The notes: generated by a model not told the origin, from the sequence alone. A DNA stretch of 64,000 nt from Psychrobacter namhaensis (GCF_016107545.1 NZ_JABASS010000010.1:37527-101526), one strand, 5' to 3'. Counted from the first letter of the stretch, positions 51,681 to 61,196 are shown. Made by a program: numbers and translations.

Positions 51681-53465
51681 ATGTCTGACCAAGCCACACG
51701 TCATGTAGCCTCAAAAACTGCAAAGATGACACCAAAAAGCGCCGCTTTTGACTTCCGTAAGTATCGTCCTTTTGCGTTTGCGCCTTCACTGCCAGATCGC
51801 ACTTGGCCGAGCAAGACGATTGAGAAGTCACCAATATGGGCAAGTGTGGACCTGCGCGATGGCAATCAGGCGCTGATTGATCCGATGACCATCGAACAAA
51901 AAATGCGCTTTTTTAAAACGTTAGTAGACGTTGGTTTTAAAGAAATTGAGATCGGGTTTCCGTCAGCTGCACAGGTTGAATTTGACTTTGCTCGTAAACT
52001 CATCGAAGAAAATCATGTGCCTGACGATGTGACGTTGCAAGTTTTAGTACAGGCTCGTGAGCATTTGATTGCTCGTACCTTTGAATCATTAAAGGGCGCA
52101 AAGCGTGCGGTGGTTCATGTTTACAATTCAACCAGCCGTGTACAACGTGAAAAAGTGTACGGTAAAGATAAAGCTGAGATTAAAGAGATTGCTATTGCGG
52201 GCGCCAATTTGTTGGTGGAGTACGCGGCTAAATATCCTGAGACTGAATGGGTTTTCCAGTACTCGCCTGAAAGCTTTAGCCAAACAGAAACGGATTATGC
52301 CGTAGAAGTCTGTGATGCGGTTTGTGAAGTATGGCAGCCACAGCAAGGGCAGGAAGTGATTCTTAACTTACCAGCGACCGTTGAGGCCTCTATGCCTAAT
52401 GTGTTTGCCGATCAGGTTGAATACTTTTGCCGAAACCTTGCCCAGCGTGAGCATGTGATTATCAGTTTGCACACGCATAATGACCGTGGCTGTGCGGTGG
52501 CCGCTGCTGAACTTGGCGTCCTTGCTGGTGCTGATCGCATCGAGGGTACGCTATTAGGTAACGGTGAGCGTACGGGTAACATGGACATTATGGTCATGGC
52601 CATGAACCTATTTAGCCAAGGCATCGACCCTGAGCTGGACTTCAGTAACATGAGCGAAATCGTACAGGTCGTGAGTGAGTGCAATAATTTACCTTTGCAC
52701 CCCCGTCATCCTTATGTGGGCGAGTTGGTCTTTACAGCCTTTAGCGGTTCGCATCAAGACGCCATCAAGAAGTCTCTCGATTATAATGAGAAGCATCAAG
52801 ATGAGACCGACAATGTTTGGGATGTGGCTTATCTGCCAATTGATCCGGCGCATATTGGTCGCAGCTATCAAGATGTGGTGCGTATTAATAGCCAGTCTGG
52901 TAAAGGCGGCGTCGCCTACATTTTACAACGTAACTATGGCTTTAACTTACCACGCTGGATGCAAATTGACTTCAGCGGTGTGGTACAAAAGCAAGCTGAA
53001 ATGGCGGCGCGAGAGCTACAGAACGATGAAATCTTACAGACTTTTGAAGATACGTATCTACAGCAAGGCAAGTTTGAACTATTAGATTATAGTGTTAACA
53101 ATAAAGGCGGTGACGTTTATTTTAACGGTCAAGTGCAAATGAACGGTGAAATCATCAATATTGATGGCACCGGTAATGGCCCATTATCATCATTTATTGA
53201 TGGTCTTGCACAGCACACGGGTAAATCACTCCACATTATTAACTATGCTGAGCATGCGATTAATCCGCATCACAACAGCGGTAACGGTATCGATGATGAT
53301 ACCAATAGTGATAACAAGACCAATGCGAATGCCGCAGCTTACATTCAGCTCAATGTAGATGGTGAGGTTTACTCAGGCATTGGTACTTGCAGCAGTACGG
53401 TATCGGCCATGCTAAAAGGCGCTTTATCTGCCTTTGCTCAAGCAGTAAGTACTACAGCTGCTTAA
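51681..53465 (+). CDS. leuA: 2-isopropylmalate synthase
   Basis: First leucine-specific step, joining acetyl-CoA and 2-ketoisovalerate. Type-2 LeuA: SVDLRDGNQALIDPM (metal Asp), HTHNDRGCAVAAAELGVLAGADRIEGTLLGNGERTGN (metal His-x-His and Gly-rich motif), and a C-terminal allosteric domain. An Asn/Asp-rich insert of about 20 residues (530-552) interrupts the regulatory domain just before AAYIQLN. AAGGA site before ATG 51681. 594 residues. Followed by a strong terminator, so monocistronic. Confidence 0.97.
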   Translation: MSDQATRHVASKTAKMTPKSAAFDFRKYRPFAFAPSLPDRTWPSKTIEKSPIWASVDLRDGNQALIDPMTIEQKMRFFKTLVDVGFKEIEIGFPSAAQVEFDFARKLIEENHVPDDVTLQVLVQAREHLIARTFESLKGAKRAVVHVYNSTSRVQREKVYGKDKAEIKEIAIAGANLLVEYAAKYPETEWVFQYSPESFSQTETDYAVEVCDAVCEVWQPQQGQEVILNLPATVEASMPNVFADQVEYFCRNLAQREHVIISLHTHNDRGCAVAAAELGVLAGADRIEGTLLGNGERTGNMDIMVMAMNLFSQGIDPELDFSNMSEIVQVVSECNNLPLHPRHPYVGELVFTAFSGSHQDAIKKSLDYNEKHQDETDNVWDVAYLPIDPAHIGRSYQDVVRINSQSGKGGVAYILQRNYGFNLPRWMQIDFSGVVQKQAEMAARELQNDEILQTFEDTYLQQGKFELLDYSVNNKGGDVYFNGQVQMNGEIINIDGTGNGPLSSFIDGLAQHTGKSLHIINYAEHAINPHHNSGNGIDDDTNSDNKTNANAAAYIQLNVDGEVYSGIGTCSSTVSAMLKGALSAFAQAVSTTAA

Positions 53466-53780
53466 CGTCACAGGGTGGTTTAACAGCTAACACTAGCTCT
53501 TTCTCAACGTCATTGCTTCTTGTGTCTTGCAAGTAAAGCGATGACGTTATTTTTTTGAGTAAATAAGAGTGCTAGTATGATACGCAGTTCGATATAGACC
53601 GATACGTCAATTGTATTGTTTTTAAGGTAAGTCAACACAAAGCACACTAAGTTGTTATCATGATCTATCGTGTCTTTTTTGCAGACATCGCGACGAATAG
53701 CATAATGTTACTTGTGTTTTTGGTGTCTAAGACTTACGCTAATGTACATAGCGCACATTATTATAATTAAAAGGTTAATT
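53466..53780. other. 315-bp gap between leuA and a hypothetical gene
   Basis: Holds the leuA terminator (53506-53556) and the promoter region for the next gene; nothing else seen. Confidence 0.55.
53506..53556 (+). terminator. Intrinsic terminator after leuA
   Basis: AACGTCATTGCTT (53506-53518) pairs with AAGCGATGACGTT (53536-53548, one G-U), followed by ATTTTTTT. Confidence 0.85.
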
Positions 53781-54392
53781 ATGGAACCTCTATCATTTGC
53801 TTCATTTTCATTGGCATCTATTCTGGCGTCATTGCCAGCAAATGGTGAAGTGATCACCAAACCGACCATTACCACTCACATTAGCCCGGCTATTGCTGGA
53901 CAATGGGAGATAGATTTAGATAGTGGCGTCACGATGACAAAAGAAGCGGAAGCTAAATTAAGAGGCAGCCAAAAGGCGAAGAGTGACGAACCTAAAGTGA
54001 TTGCTGGTACAGAAGGTGGGGTTCTGACTCAAGAAGAAAAACGTGTTCTTAGTACACAGCCCAATACCAATAAAAAATTAATCGCATCTGCTAAAAAATC
54101 TAACCAATGCCGTGAGCTATATAACTTTGGCGCTGACAATGAGATGTGGTCAGTTAGTGGCAAAGAATGGACGTACGGCCGCTACTTAATCACACACCGT
54201 GAAGAAGGGCTGCCTATTATTGCGCTTAAAACAGTGTATGACAACAACGAAGTAGACTGTTCTGGTAATCAGATTGATCAGACCGATGAAGCGTTGATTG
54301 CCTTTTTAAATCATGATGACAATCACATGCAGTGGTGTGCTGACCCTGATGGTAAAGAATGCTTTATGAGGTTCAATAGAATTTTACCCTAA
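53781..54392 (+). CDS. Hypothetical probably exported protein
   Basis: 203 residues from the ATG at 53781, which has an AAAGG site; an in-frame start 69 bp upstream is unlikely. The first ~20 residues are hydrophobic with Ser/Ala (FASFSLASILASLPANG) and could be a weak signal peptide. Four cysteines (QC, DC, WC, EC contexts in the last 90 residues) would suit two disulfides. A conserved-looking C-terminal part includes WSVSGKEWTYGRYLITHREEG and ends HMQWCADPDGKECFMRF. I do not recognise the family. Confidence 0.7.
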   Translation: MEPLSFASFSLASILASLPANGEVITKPTITTHISPAIAGQWEIDLDSGVTMTKEAEAKLRGSQKAKSDEPKVIAGTEGGVLTQEEKRVLSTQPNTNKKLIASAKKSNQCRELYNFGADNEMWSVSGKEWTYGRYLITHREEGLPIIALKTVYDNNEVDCSGNQIDQTDEALIAFLNHDDNHMQWCADPDGKECFMRFNRILP

Positions 54393-54445
54393 GCAGTGAC
54401 GTGAACAAAACGTATCGATTATGAAAAGATCCATTCGATTACACT

Positions 54446-54474
54446 AAAAAACCGCTACTCAATAGCGGTTTTTT
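54446..54474. terminator. Bidirectional terminator between the hypothetical gene and accC
   Basis: AAAAACCGCTA (54447-54457) and TAGCGGTTTTT (54463-54473) around a 5-nt loop. Confidence 0.9.
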
Positions 54475-54512
54475 AATGTGTATAAGTTATGGCAGAGTGC
54501 TTATGGCCAAAG

Positions 54513-55874
54513 TTATGCTGGTTTTTTGGCTTGGTTTGCGGTTAAAAGCTCTCTTTCAAGATAGTGAATGTTTTGCGCTTCATGAACAAAGTTTTTATCG
54601 GCCAAAATGACATCACGATGCAGGGGTATGTTGGTTTTGATACCTTCAATCACTAGCTCATCAAGGGCATGGAGCGTTTTAGAGACCGCTTGTTGGCGGG
54701 TTTGACCATGACAGATAAGTTTGCCTATCAATGAATCATAATACGACGGTATCTCGTATCCAGGATACAAGTGTGAGTCAAAGCGCACGCCCGCGCCACT
54801 GGGGGCAAACAACTGGTTGACCGTACCAGGGCACGGCATAAAGGTCGCTGGATCTTCAGCATTGATACGACATTCAATCGCATGGCCTTGAATCTCAATC
54901 TCACTTTGACGATAAGACAAGCCGTAGCCCGCAGCAATTTTAAGTTGTTCAACGACCACATCAATACCAGTAATCATTTCAGTGACTGGATGCTCAACCT
55001 GTACCCGAGTATTCATTTCGATAAAGAAAAATTCGTTATTTTCAAATAAAAACTCAAACGTACCGGCGCCGCGATACTTCACCAGCTCACAAGCTTTTAC
55101 GCAAGCTTTTAGGATGGGCTCACGAACGTCATCAGGGATATCAGGAGCGGGGGCTTCTTCTAGTACTTTTTGGTGACGACGCTGCAATGAGCAGTCCCGA
55201 TCGTATAGATGGATAGCATTACCGTTACCATCGCCAAGTACCTGTACTTCTACGTGACGTGGGTTTTGTAGATAGCGTTCCATATAGACGGTATCATCGC
55301 CAAACCACAGCTCAGCTTCTTGCTTTGCGGCTTGTACTTGTCCGACGAGCTCATCAAAGCGCTCAACGACTCGCATGCCGCGACCACCACCACCAGAAGC
55401 CGCTTTAATCAGTAGCGGAAAGCCAATGTTGCGCGCTTGTTCTTCGGCATTATGTAGTGTGACAGCACCCACAGAGCCTGGCACTGTCGGCACGCCGGCC
55501 TTTTTCATGGCATTAATCGCTGAGACTTTATTACCCATTAGGCGGATGTGATCAGCGTTAGGACCAACGAAGGTTAAGCCTGCTTCTTCAACTTGTTCAG
55601 CAAACTCAGCATTCTCTGATAAAAAACCATAACCGGGATGAATGGCGTCAGCACCGGTGATTTCAGCGGCGGTCAAAATGGTATTGATATCAAGATAGCT
55701 TTGATTGGCATTAGGTTTGCCAATACAGATTGCCTCATCAACAAAGCGCAAATGCATCAAGTTTGCATCAGCCGTGGAATAGACGCCAACGGTTTCTATT
55801 CCAAGTGCTTTACAAGCTCGAACAATACGTAGGGCAATCTCACCTCTATTGGCGATGAGCAGTTTTTTTATCAT
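54513..55874 (-). CDS. accC: Acetyl-CoA carboxylase, biotin carboxylase subunit
   Basis: ATP-dependent carboxylation of biotin on AccB, the first half-step of fatty-acid synthesis. N-terminal [26 protein letters not shown]-grasp Gly-loop [14 protein letters not shown], then [14 protein letters not shown] and RINAEDP. 453 residues, complete. AAGGA site. It follows accB by 125 bp in the usual accBC order. Confidence 0.98.
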   Translation of the reverse strand: MIKKLLIANRGEIALRIVRACKALGIETVGVYSTADANLMHLRFVDEAICIGKPNANQSYLDINTILTAAEITGADAIHPGYGFLSENAEFAEQVEEAGLTFVGPNADHIRLMGNKVSAINAMKKAGVPTVPGSVGAVTLHNAEEQARNIGFPLLIKAASGGGGRGMRVVERFDELVGQVQAAKQEAELWFGDDTVYMERYLQNPRHVEVQVLGDGNGNAIHLYDRDCSLQRRHQKVLEEAPAPDIPDDVREPILKACVKACELVKYRGAGTFEFLFENNEFFFIEMNTRVQVEHPVTEMITGIDVVVEQLKIAAGYGLSYRQSEIEIQGHAIECRINAEDPATFMPCPGTVNQLFAPSGAGVRFDSHLYPGYEIPSYYDSLIGKLICHGQTRQQAVSKTLHALDELVIEGIKTNIPLHRDVILADKNFVHEAQNIHYLERELLTANQAKKPA

Positions 55875-55999
55875 GGGGTCATCCTTGTCGAAGCGGCAGT
55901 CATCGACTGAGTCTCGATATATGGCATCGTACTATTAAAGATAACGTGACACATATCAAAAGACATCAGTCATAATGAAGTAAAGGGTGGCAAATAGCG

Positions 56000-56428
56000 T
56001 TACGCTTTATAGCGTATGACAGGTTGGCCAAACTGTACCACTTCAGAATTATCTACCAAGATTTCATCAACAATGCCACTTTGAGTCGCTTCAAGAGGGT
56101 TCATGATTTTCATGGCTTCAATGATGCCTAAGGTATCACCGGCTTGAACTTTTTGCCCAATCTTTACGAATGGGGGATCGTTCGGACTTGGTGCTGAGTA
56201 GAAAACACCAACCATGGGAGACGTCTCAACGCTACCCGCTTTTTCTGCTGGTTTTGGCGCAGCAGCAATAGGCGCCGCGCCTGCAGTAGGAGCGGCCATC
56301 ATTGTAGGGGCGGGCGTATCATAGTGACGAGTCAAGCTGATATGTTCGTCGTCTGAGCTGATTTCTAAATTAACCAGTTCGCTTTCTTCCATGAGTGCAA
56401 TTAGGGTGCGTATTTTTTCAATATCCAT
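56000..56428 (-). CDS. accB: Biotin carboxyl carrier protein of acetyl-CoA carboxylase
   Basis: Carries biotin on Lys107 in the EAMKIMNP motif within the C-terminal barrel domain; the SPMVGVFY start and the thumb YSAPSPNDPPFVKIG are present. A Pro/Ala-rich hinge lies at about residues 37-65 (PTMMAAPTAGAAPIAAAPKP). N-terminal MDIEKIRTLIALMEES is typical. 142 residues. Weak ribosome spacing. An unusual pair of interlocked inverted repeats sits about 185-255 bp upstream; accB is autoregulated in several bacteria. Confidence 0.97.
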   Translation of the reverse strand: MDIEKIRTLIALMEESELVNLEISSDDEHISLTRHYDTPAPTMMAAPTAGAAPIAAAPKPAEKAGSVETSPMVGVFYSAPSPNDPPFVKIGQKVQAGDTLGIIEAMKIMNPLEATQSGIVDEILVDNSEVVQFGQPVIRYKA

Positions 56429-56828
56429 AGTTTTAATCTTGCCTTGTACTAAATTCGAGAAATAGTGTAACTAAATATTGTGTAGATAACTGCTAATGAT
56501 ACCTATATTCATGGCAATGAGCAATCGATGTACAGTTGTTAACTGAGTTTTTTTACATATTATGACGTAAGCGGGCTTGCGAGTAAGAAATATTCAATGA
56601 TTTATCATAGTCTATGTGCCCATGGAGTGCTAGTCATTATCACTAGTGACGACATTTGAACGGGCACATAGTTAGCACTCCATAAAATGGTTACACTGAT
56701 ACTCATGTTATGGGTATAAATTTTAGCTCGCTATTTGTAAGCGTAACAGAGACAGCAAAGAAACTTGGCCCGTAGCTCTGTATCACTTTAAAGCCTTATA
56801 ACTATACTCTAAATCAACATACCCTAAA
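56429..56828. other. 400-bp region upstream of accB
   Basis: Contains the accB leader/promoter and the interlocked inverted repeats (56613-56683). No coding sequence found. Confidence 0.6.
56613..56683. promoter_or_regulatory. Interlocked inverted repeats upstream of accB
   Basis: Two perfect arm pairs occur in crossing order: TATGTGCCC (56613-56621) with GGGCACATA (56662-56670), and ATGGAGTGCTA (56622-56632) with TAGCACTCCAT (56673-56683). Each pair encloses a 40-nt loop, so two hairpins could form one at a time, or a pseudoknot in part. A palindrome TCACTAGTGA (56640-56649) lies in the shared centre. On the minus strand this would be in the accB leader or promoter. Confidence 0.6.
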
Positions 56829-58226
56829 TCAACGCCAGATTGTGGTTAAGCGTTTTTGTTGATAGCGCAGTCGTAGGGTCAGTAGAATAGAGGATAAAAA
56901 TAGACCTGTGATTAATGCCATCCAAAACCCTTGTGCACCGACGTCAGTAAAGCGCACTAAGTAAATACCGAGTGGTAAAGCAACCAGCCAATAACAAAAC
57001 AGCGTGACCCACATTGGGACGGTGGTGTCCTGCATACCGCGTAATATACCCGCTACGTTCACTTGCCACCCATCAAACAGCTGATAAGCAAGCGCAAAGA
57101 TAAGTAGGTGCATAGATTGCGCGATCACCAATGGATTGTCAGTGAAGGCGGCTGCCAGTTGTGGTCTAAATAGCCATATTCCCAGCATACAAGTGAGCGC
57201 GATCAATACAGTCCATATCAGACCAGTGGCTTGCACTTGACGTAGCGCCATCAGGTTTTTTTCACCAAAGCGATTGGAGATCATGATGGTTAGAGCCATG
57301 GCGACCGATATAGGTATCATGAACAGCTGTGACGTTACGGCCAGTGCCACTTGGTGTGAGGCGGTTGCCAACTCACCCAAAGGACTAATGACCAGCGCTC
57401 CTAAGCTAAACAGACTGGCCTCAAAGAAAATGGATATGCCAATAGGTATACCAAGCTTAAGCAGCTTTTTGATCTGTGTGCGATTCGGACTAGCAAAGGC
57501 ATAAAAAAAGCGTGTGCTGGCAAATTGCTGGCGCTTAGTGAAGCTGGTGTAAGCGGCAAGTAATAGCACGTTTATCCATAACACTAAGGCCGTCGCGACC
57601 CCGCAACCAGCCCCGCCCATCTCAGGCATTCCAAACAGACCATGAATAAAAATATAGTTCAGAGGAATGTCGGCCAGCAGGCCAATGATACTAATAACGG
57701 TCACCGGCTCAGGTCGCCCAAGTGCCTCGCAATAACTGCGTAGCACGGCATAGACTGCCAGCGCTGGGAAGCCAAATGACACGCCATGTAAATACTGCGT
57801 AGCAATCGGCTGGATATTTTCAGGTACACCCATGATTCCAAGTACACTTGGTGCTAAATTGACCACAATAAAGCCAATAATACCAATGACGCCAGCCGTC
57901 CATAAAGATTGTTGCGTGATATGGGGTACTTGACTGTGCTGATCTTGCCCTATCGCCTCACCAATCAGAGGCGTGGTTGCGATTAAAACACCCGTGGCTA
58001 ATAAAAACAGTGGTAGCCAAATCCCAGAGCCAACAGCCACAGCCGCCAAGTCCAGCGCAGAAACTTGACCTGCCATAATGGCATCGACTACACCAAGGGC
58101 TGCTTGGCAAAACTGAGTGATTAAAATAGGCAGTGCAAGCACGCCTAAACGTAAACTGTAACTTTTGAAATCTCTAAAAGATAATGGGAAAACCATAGTG
58201 AGCAACTTTTTATTCTTTGCAGTCAT
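56829..58226 (-). CDS. MATE-family multidrug efflux protein (NorM type)
   Basis: Sodium- or proton-driven exporter with 12 membrane segments in two homologous halves. Marks: LALPILITQFCQAALGVVDAIMAGQ, AVAVGSGIWLPLF, and in the second half LKLGIPIGISIFFEASLFSLGAL. 465 residues. Drug range cannot be read from sequence. Start at 58226 or at an internal Met 30 bp later; neither has a clear ribosome site. Confidence 0.93.
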   Translation of the reverse strand: MTAKNKKLLTMVFPLSFRDFKSYSLRLGVLALPILITQFCQAALGVVDAIMAGQVSALDLAAVAVGSGIWLPLFLLATGVLIATTPLIGEAIGQDQHSQVPHITQQSLWTAGVIGIIGFIVVNLAPSVLGIMGVPENIQPIATQYLHGVSFGFPALAVYAVLRSYCEALGRPEPVTVISIIGLLADIPLNYIFIHGLFGMPEMGGAGCGVATALVLWINVLLLAAYTSFTKRQQFASTRFFYAFASPNRTQIKKLLKLGIPIGISIFFEASLFSLGALVISPLGELATASHQVALAVTSQLFMIPISVAMALTIMISNRFGEKNLMALRQVQATGLIWTVLIALTCMLGIWLFRPQLAAAFTDNPLVIAQSMHLLIFALAYQLFDGWQVNVAGILRGMQDTTVPMWVTLFCYWLVALPLGIYLVRFTDVGAQGFWMALITGLFLSSILLTLRLRYQQKRLTTIWR

Positions 58227-58377
58227 TATTATTGATGAGCAAACACTGCCATCAACAAGTTAATAGCGAGACAGTAAAATAGGAATAGTGCCGATAATAC
58301 TCCGATAAATAATATGAGCAAGCCCATATGAACAGAGTACGAAAATAAAAGTGAAGGCACAAAAATAAAAATAACCC

Positions 58378-58400
58378 GTCAATCCAAGCAGTAGATTGAC
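58378..58400 (-). terminator. Possible terminator after the EVE-domain gene
   Basis: GTCAATC (58378-58384) and GATTGAC (58394-58400) form a short hairpin; on the minus strand it is followed by a T-rich run. About 100 bp past the EVE gene stop. Confidence 0.5.
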
Positions 58401-58503
58401 AGGTCATAAATAAATAAGATGGTAAAGAAGCTGGGGTATGATGTCAACGGCTTCTTCACCGGTGGTTTTAATTGACCAACGGTATTAAGGTTTATGGATA
58501 CCA

Positions 58504-58995
58504 TCAAAGTTTTGCGTCACCTGATAGAAGATCTAGGGTTTCTGCCATGGCCATAATGGCATGCCAATGTTTGGGCTCTAGTGGCATAATGGTCAACTGC
58601 TCACAGCCTTTTTTAAGCAACAGCGAGTCTTCAAGCGCGGGCAAAAACTTCAGTTCTGACAAAGGTAGAACGTCTACAAAGGCCTGCTCAAAAGTCACAT
58701 CGACCATATACCAGCGCGGTGCGTCTTCGGTTGCGAGCGGGTCGTAGTGACGGTGCTCAGGGTGAAACTGTGTGGGATCAGGATAGCCTGCTTTACTGAC
58801 AGTCATGATGCCAGCCACCCCCGAGGGTTTGGCGCTAGAATGATAAAAGAAAACCTTGTCACCAACACGCATATCATCGCGCATAAAATTGCGGGCGCGG
58901 TAGTTGCGGACACCATCCCAACTGTCTGTTTCTAACCGTCGCAAATCCTCAATCCCAAAAAACTTAGGGTTAGATTTCATCAACCAGTAAGCCAT
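58504..58995 (-). CDS. EVE domain-containing protein
   Basis: Single EVE (PUA-like) domain, the family of human THYN1 and bacterial YTH-like modified-base readers. Marks: N-terminal YWLMKSNP, WDGVRNYRARNFMRDDMRVGDKVFFYHSS and GIAGIMTVSKAGYPDPTQF-like stretch (here GVAGIMTVSKAGYPDPTQF), then WYMVDV. 163 residues. Members may bind modified nucleobases in DNA or RNA, and some accompany restriction systems; no such neighbour is present. Strong GGAGG site. Confidence 0.92.
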   Translation of the reverse strand: MAYWLMKSNPKFFGIEDLRRLETDSWDGVRNYRARNFMRDDMRVGDKVFFYHSSAKPSGVAGIMTVSKAGYPDPTQFHPEHRHYDPLATEDAPRWYMVDVTFEQAFVDVLPLSELKFLPALEDSLLLKKGCEQLTIMPLEPKHWHAIMAMAETLDLLSGDAKL

Positions 58996-59353
58996 CTATT
59001 TCCTCCTTCCATTATTGGCTATTGATTAGCCGTTTTATATCAAAGCGCTGTGGATAGCGTTAATCCACCATAAACATCATATACAGCTACTGGAATAAAG
59101 ATTACTTGTATGCTGTGTCTACGCTGACAGAGGCGGCGCAGCATTTATCCCAGCCGCACATCAACATTAACGTAAAACTATGTCTTGTATCGACTATATC
59201 TTGCCGATAAGTTACCAGCATTAACACCCATTTTTGTAAGTGGCTTTATGGATACTTTTGTTATCATCGTGCTTTTCTTTATGCGGTCTAGCCGTTATCC
59301 TAGCGCTACTTTTGCTAATCACAGCAGCTAACCATTTATTGAGACATTCAATT
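58996..59353. other. 358-bp divergent gap between the EVE gene and hemW
   Basis: Contains copy 3 of the dispersed repeat (59075-59152). A hydrophobic frame leads into hemW from 59240 but is not accepted as coding. No terminator or other gene. Confidence 0.5.
59075..59152 (-). repeat. Dispersed intergenic repeat, copy 3 (inverted)
   Basis: On the minus strand it shows GGATAAAT, CTCTGTCAGCGTAGACACAGCA, CAAG, TTTAT and CAGTAGC in the same order and spacing as copy 2. The core palindrome has two changed positions. Confidence 0.72.
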
Positions 59354-60697
59354 ATGTCAAATACCAAACCTGTTCACGTATCAGACAATATCAGCCCGCC
59401 TAATAACGCCACTGTGGGCACGATAGACGTAAAGGATATCCCACTAGCGCTTTATATCCATATCCCGTGGTGTGTCAAAAAGTGTCCTTATTGCGATTTT
59501 AACTCGCACGAGCTGCCGATAGATACCCAACTCTCCATGTATGACGAGTACGTAGATGCGCTATTGCTAGACGCAAGTATGCAACAGTCATTGTCTCAAG
59601 GGCGCAAGATTGGTTCAATATTTATTGGAGGGGGGACCCCGTCCTTGCTGCCCATTGCCCAGTATCAACGACTATTTTCTGGCCTACGCCATGTCTTTAC
59701 ATTTGCTGATGACATCGAAGTGACGATGGAAGCCAATCCAGGCACGCTAGAGCACGCACCTTTTGCCCAGTATTTGAGTGTGGGTATCAATCGCTTATCG
59801 ATTGGTGTGCAAAGCTTTGCTGCTGATAAATTACAAACGCTTGGGCGTATACATGATCCTGTTCAGGCATTATCAGCCATTCAGGCCGCGCGTGCGGCTG
59901 GCTTTGAGCGGGTCAATGTGGATTTGATGCATGGGTTGCCGCAGCAGAGCATGGATGAAGCGCTGGCTGACATACAAATGGCGCACGATGCAGGTGCCAC
60001 GCATATCTCTTGGTATCAGTTGACGATTGAGCCCAACACCGTGTTTTATCGTAGCCAGCCTATACTGCCAGATGAAGACAATCTGGCGGATATTGAGCAA
60101 GCAGGTCAAACCTTACTACAGCAATTGGGCTACAACAATTATGAGGTCTCCGCTTGGGCGGGCGCATCAGATAAACCATGTCGGCACAATGTTAATTATT
60201 GGCAATTTGGTGATTATCTCGCAATTGGCGCAGGCGCGCATGGCAAAGTGTCAATAGGCAACAACGCCTCAGCACGAGATAGTAACGAGTCGAGACCGTC
60301 CGACAAAGATAAAGTGCTAGAGAATGACTGGTTGGCAGAGGCAGGTATTTATCGTTTTAGCAAATCACGTTTGCCTAAAGATTATATGCTTCAAGACGGT
60401 ATGCGCTATCAACCAGCTGCGCACTCTGATACTCACCAAAATGCACCAAAAATGGTGGGCTGGCAAAAGATTGCTAGTGATGAGCTGGTTAGTGAGTTTA
60501 TGCTAAATGCGCTACGGTTACACGGCGGGGTAGATTGGGCATTGTTTACCGCAAGAACGGGAGTTGGTTATCAGGACATTGCAGGACAAGTGAGCAAACT
60601 CGTGGAGCAGGGATTATTGATAGACAGCTCTGAGCAGCTACAGCCGACAGCGTTAGGACAGCGTTATCTCAATCAGATATTACGAGCATTTTTATAG
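59354..60697 (+). CDS. hemW: HemW, radical-SAM heme chaperone
   Basis: Coproporphyrinogen-III-oxidase-like protein that binds heme and delivers it to respiratory enzymes; it is not the oxidase HemN. The radical-SAM cluster cysteines are in CVKKCPYCDFNSH, close to the start after LALYIHIPWC. GGGTPSLL, VTMEANPGTLE, NRLSIGVQSF and the C-terminal HemN-C domain are present. The ATG at 59354 matches the family; 447 residues. An insert of about 30 residues near 310-340 (SIGNNASARDSNESRPSDKD) is not usual. The absence of a Cys after the CxxxCxxC (CDFNSH) fits HemW and not HemN. Confidence 0.94.
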   Translation: MSNTKPVHVSDNISPPNNATVGTIDVKDIPLALYIHIPWCVKKCPYCDFNSHELPIDTQLSMYDEYVDALLLDASMQQSLSQGRKIGSIFIGGGTPSLLPIAQYQRLFSGLRHVFTFADDIEVTMEANPGTLEHAPFAQYLSVGINRLSIGVQSFAADKLQTLGRIHDPVQALSAIQAARAAGFERVNVDLMHGLPQQSMDEALADIQMAHDAGATHISWYQLTIEPNTVFYRSQPILPDEDNLADIEQAGQTLLQQLGYNNYEVSAWAGASDKPCRHNVNYWQFGDYLAIGAGAHGKVSIGNNASARDSNESRPSDKDKVLENDWLAEAGIYRFSKSRLPKDYMLQDGMRYQPAAHSDTHQNAPKMVGWQKIASDELVSEFMLNALRLHGGVDWALFTARTGVGYQDIAGQVSKLVEQGLLIDSSEQLQPTALGQRYLNQILRAFL

Positions 60698-60740
60698 CAC
60701 GGTCTTTTACCCGTACTCTTGGGTCAAAAGATAAGAGGAT

Positions 60741-60776
60741 AAAAAAAGAGCTTATCAAATAAATGATAAGCCCTTT
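60741..60776. terminator. Terminator between hemW and the entericidin-like gene
   Basis: GCTTATCA (60750-60757) and TGATAAGC (60764-60771) around a 6-nt loop; A-run to the left and CCTTTT to the right. Serves the minus-strand gene best. Confidence 0.75.
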
Positions 60777-60798
60777 TAAAAGTCTAAGAAGTGAGTAC

Positions 60799-60939
60799 TT
60801 AGATTTTTTGTTTGACGTCTGTCGCTGTGTTACTTACTGCTTCACCAGCGCCTTCTACGTCTTGGCCTAGACCTTTAAAAGTGTTGCAGCCAGTTAGAAC
60901 AAACATAGCAGTTAAAGATGCGATGATTACTTTTTTCAT
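60799..60939 (-). CDS. Entericidin-like small lipoprotein
   Basis: 46 residues. Lipoprotein signal MKKVIIASLTAMFVLTGC with Cys18, then GLGQDVEGAGEAVSNTATDVKQKI, which is the entericidin A/B pattern (GKGIGKDVEKLGEKIEDAAD in E. coli). EcnB is a membrane lipoprotein linked to stress-induced lysis in E. coli, but most Moraxellaceae copies are unstudied. AGGA site before ATG 60939. No paired ecnA or ecnR found. Confidence 0.87.
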   Translation of the reverse strand: MKKVIIASLTAMFVLTGCNTFKGLGQDVEGAGEAVSNTATDVKQKI

Positions 60940-61196
60940 AATAGTATCCTCAAAAATAAATGGGTTGTTAAAAATAATAACAGTGACGCTAAGCGCTGGG
61001 CGCAAGCTTCACTGAGGGGTATTAGACACGCTGATAATGTATAACTATTATCTCGCTATCCGTTACAGACATCATAGAGAAAGTTAAAAACGCTGCCCAG
61101 TATCAAAATGTAATTATTGCCAGTAAACTGTAACTTTTATTTACACACAGCTCATCAATTTCACCATAGTTCGGCTTTACCACTTAAGGAGTTAGT

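Noticed and set aside
58504..58995. EVE-domain gene as part of a defence or modification-dependent restriction system
   Set aside because: Neighbours are a MATE exporter and hemW; no nuclease, McrBC or methylase gene is close.
59240..59353. Hydrophobic N-terminal extension of HemW from a GTG at 59240
   Set aside because: HemW is cytoplasmic and the family start fits ATG 59354; the extension looks like read-through of upstream DNA.
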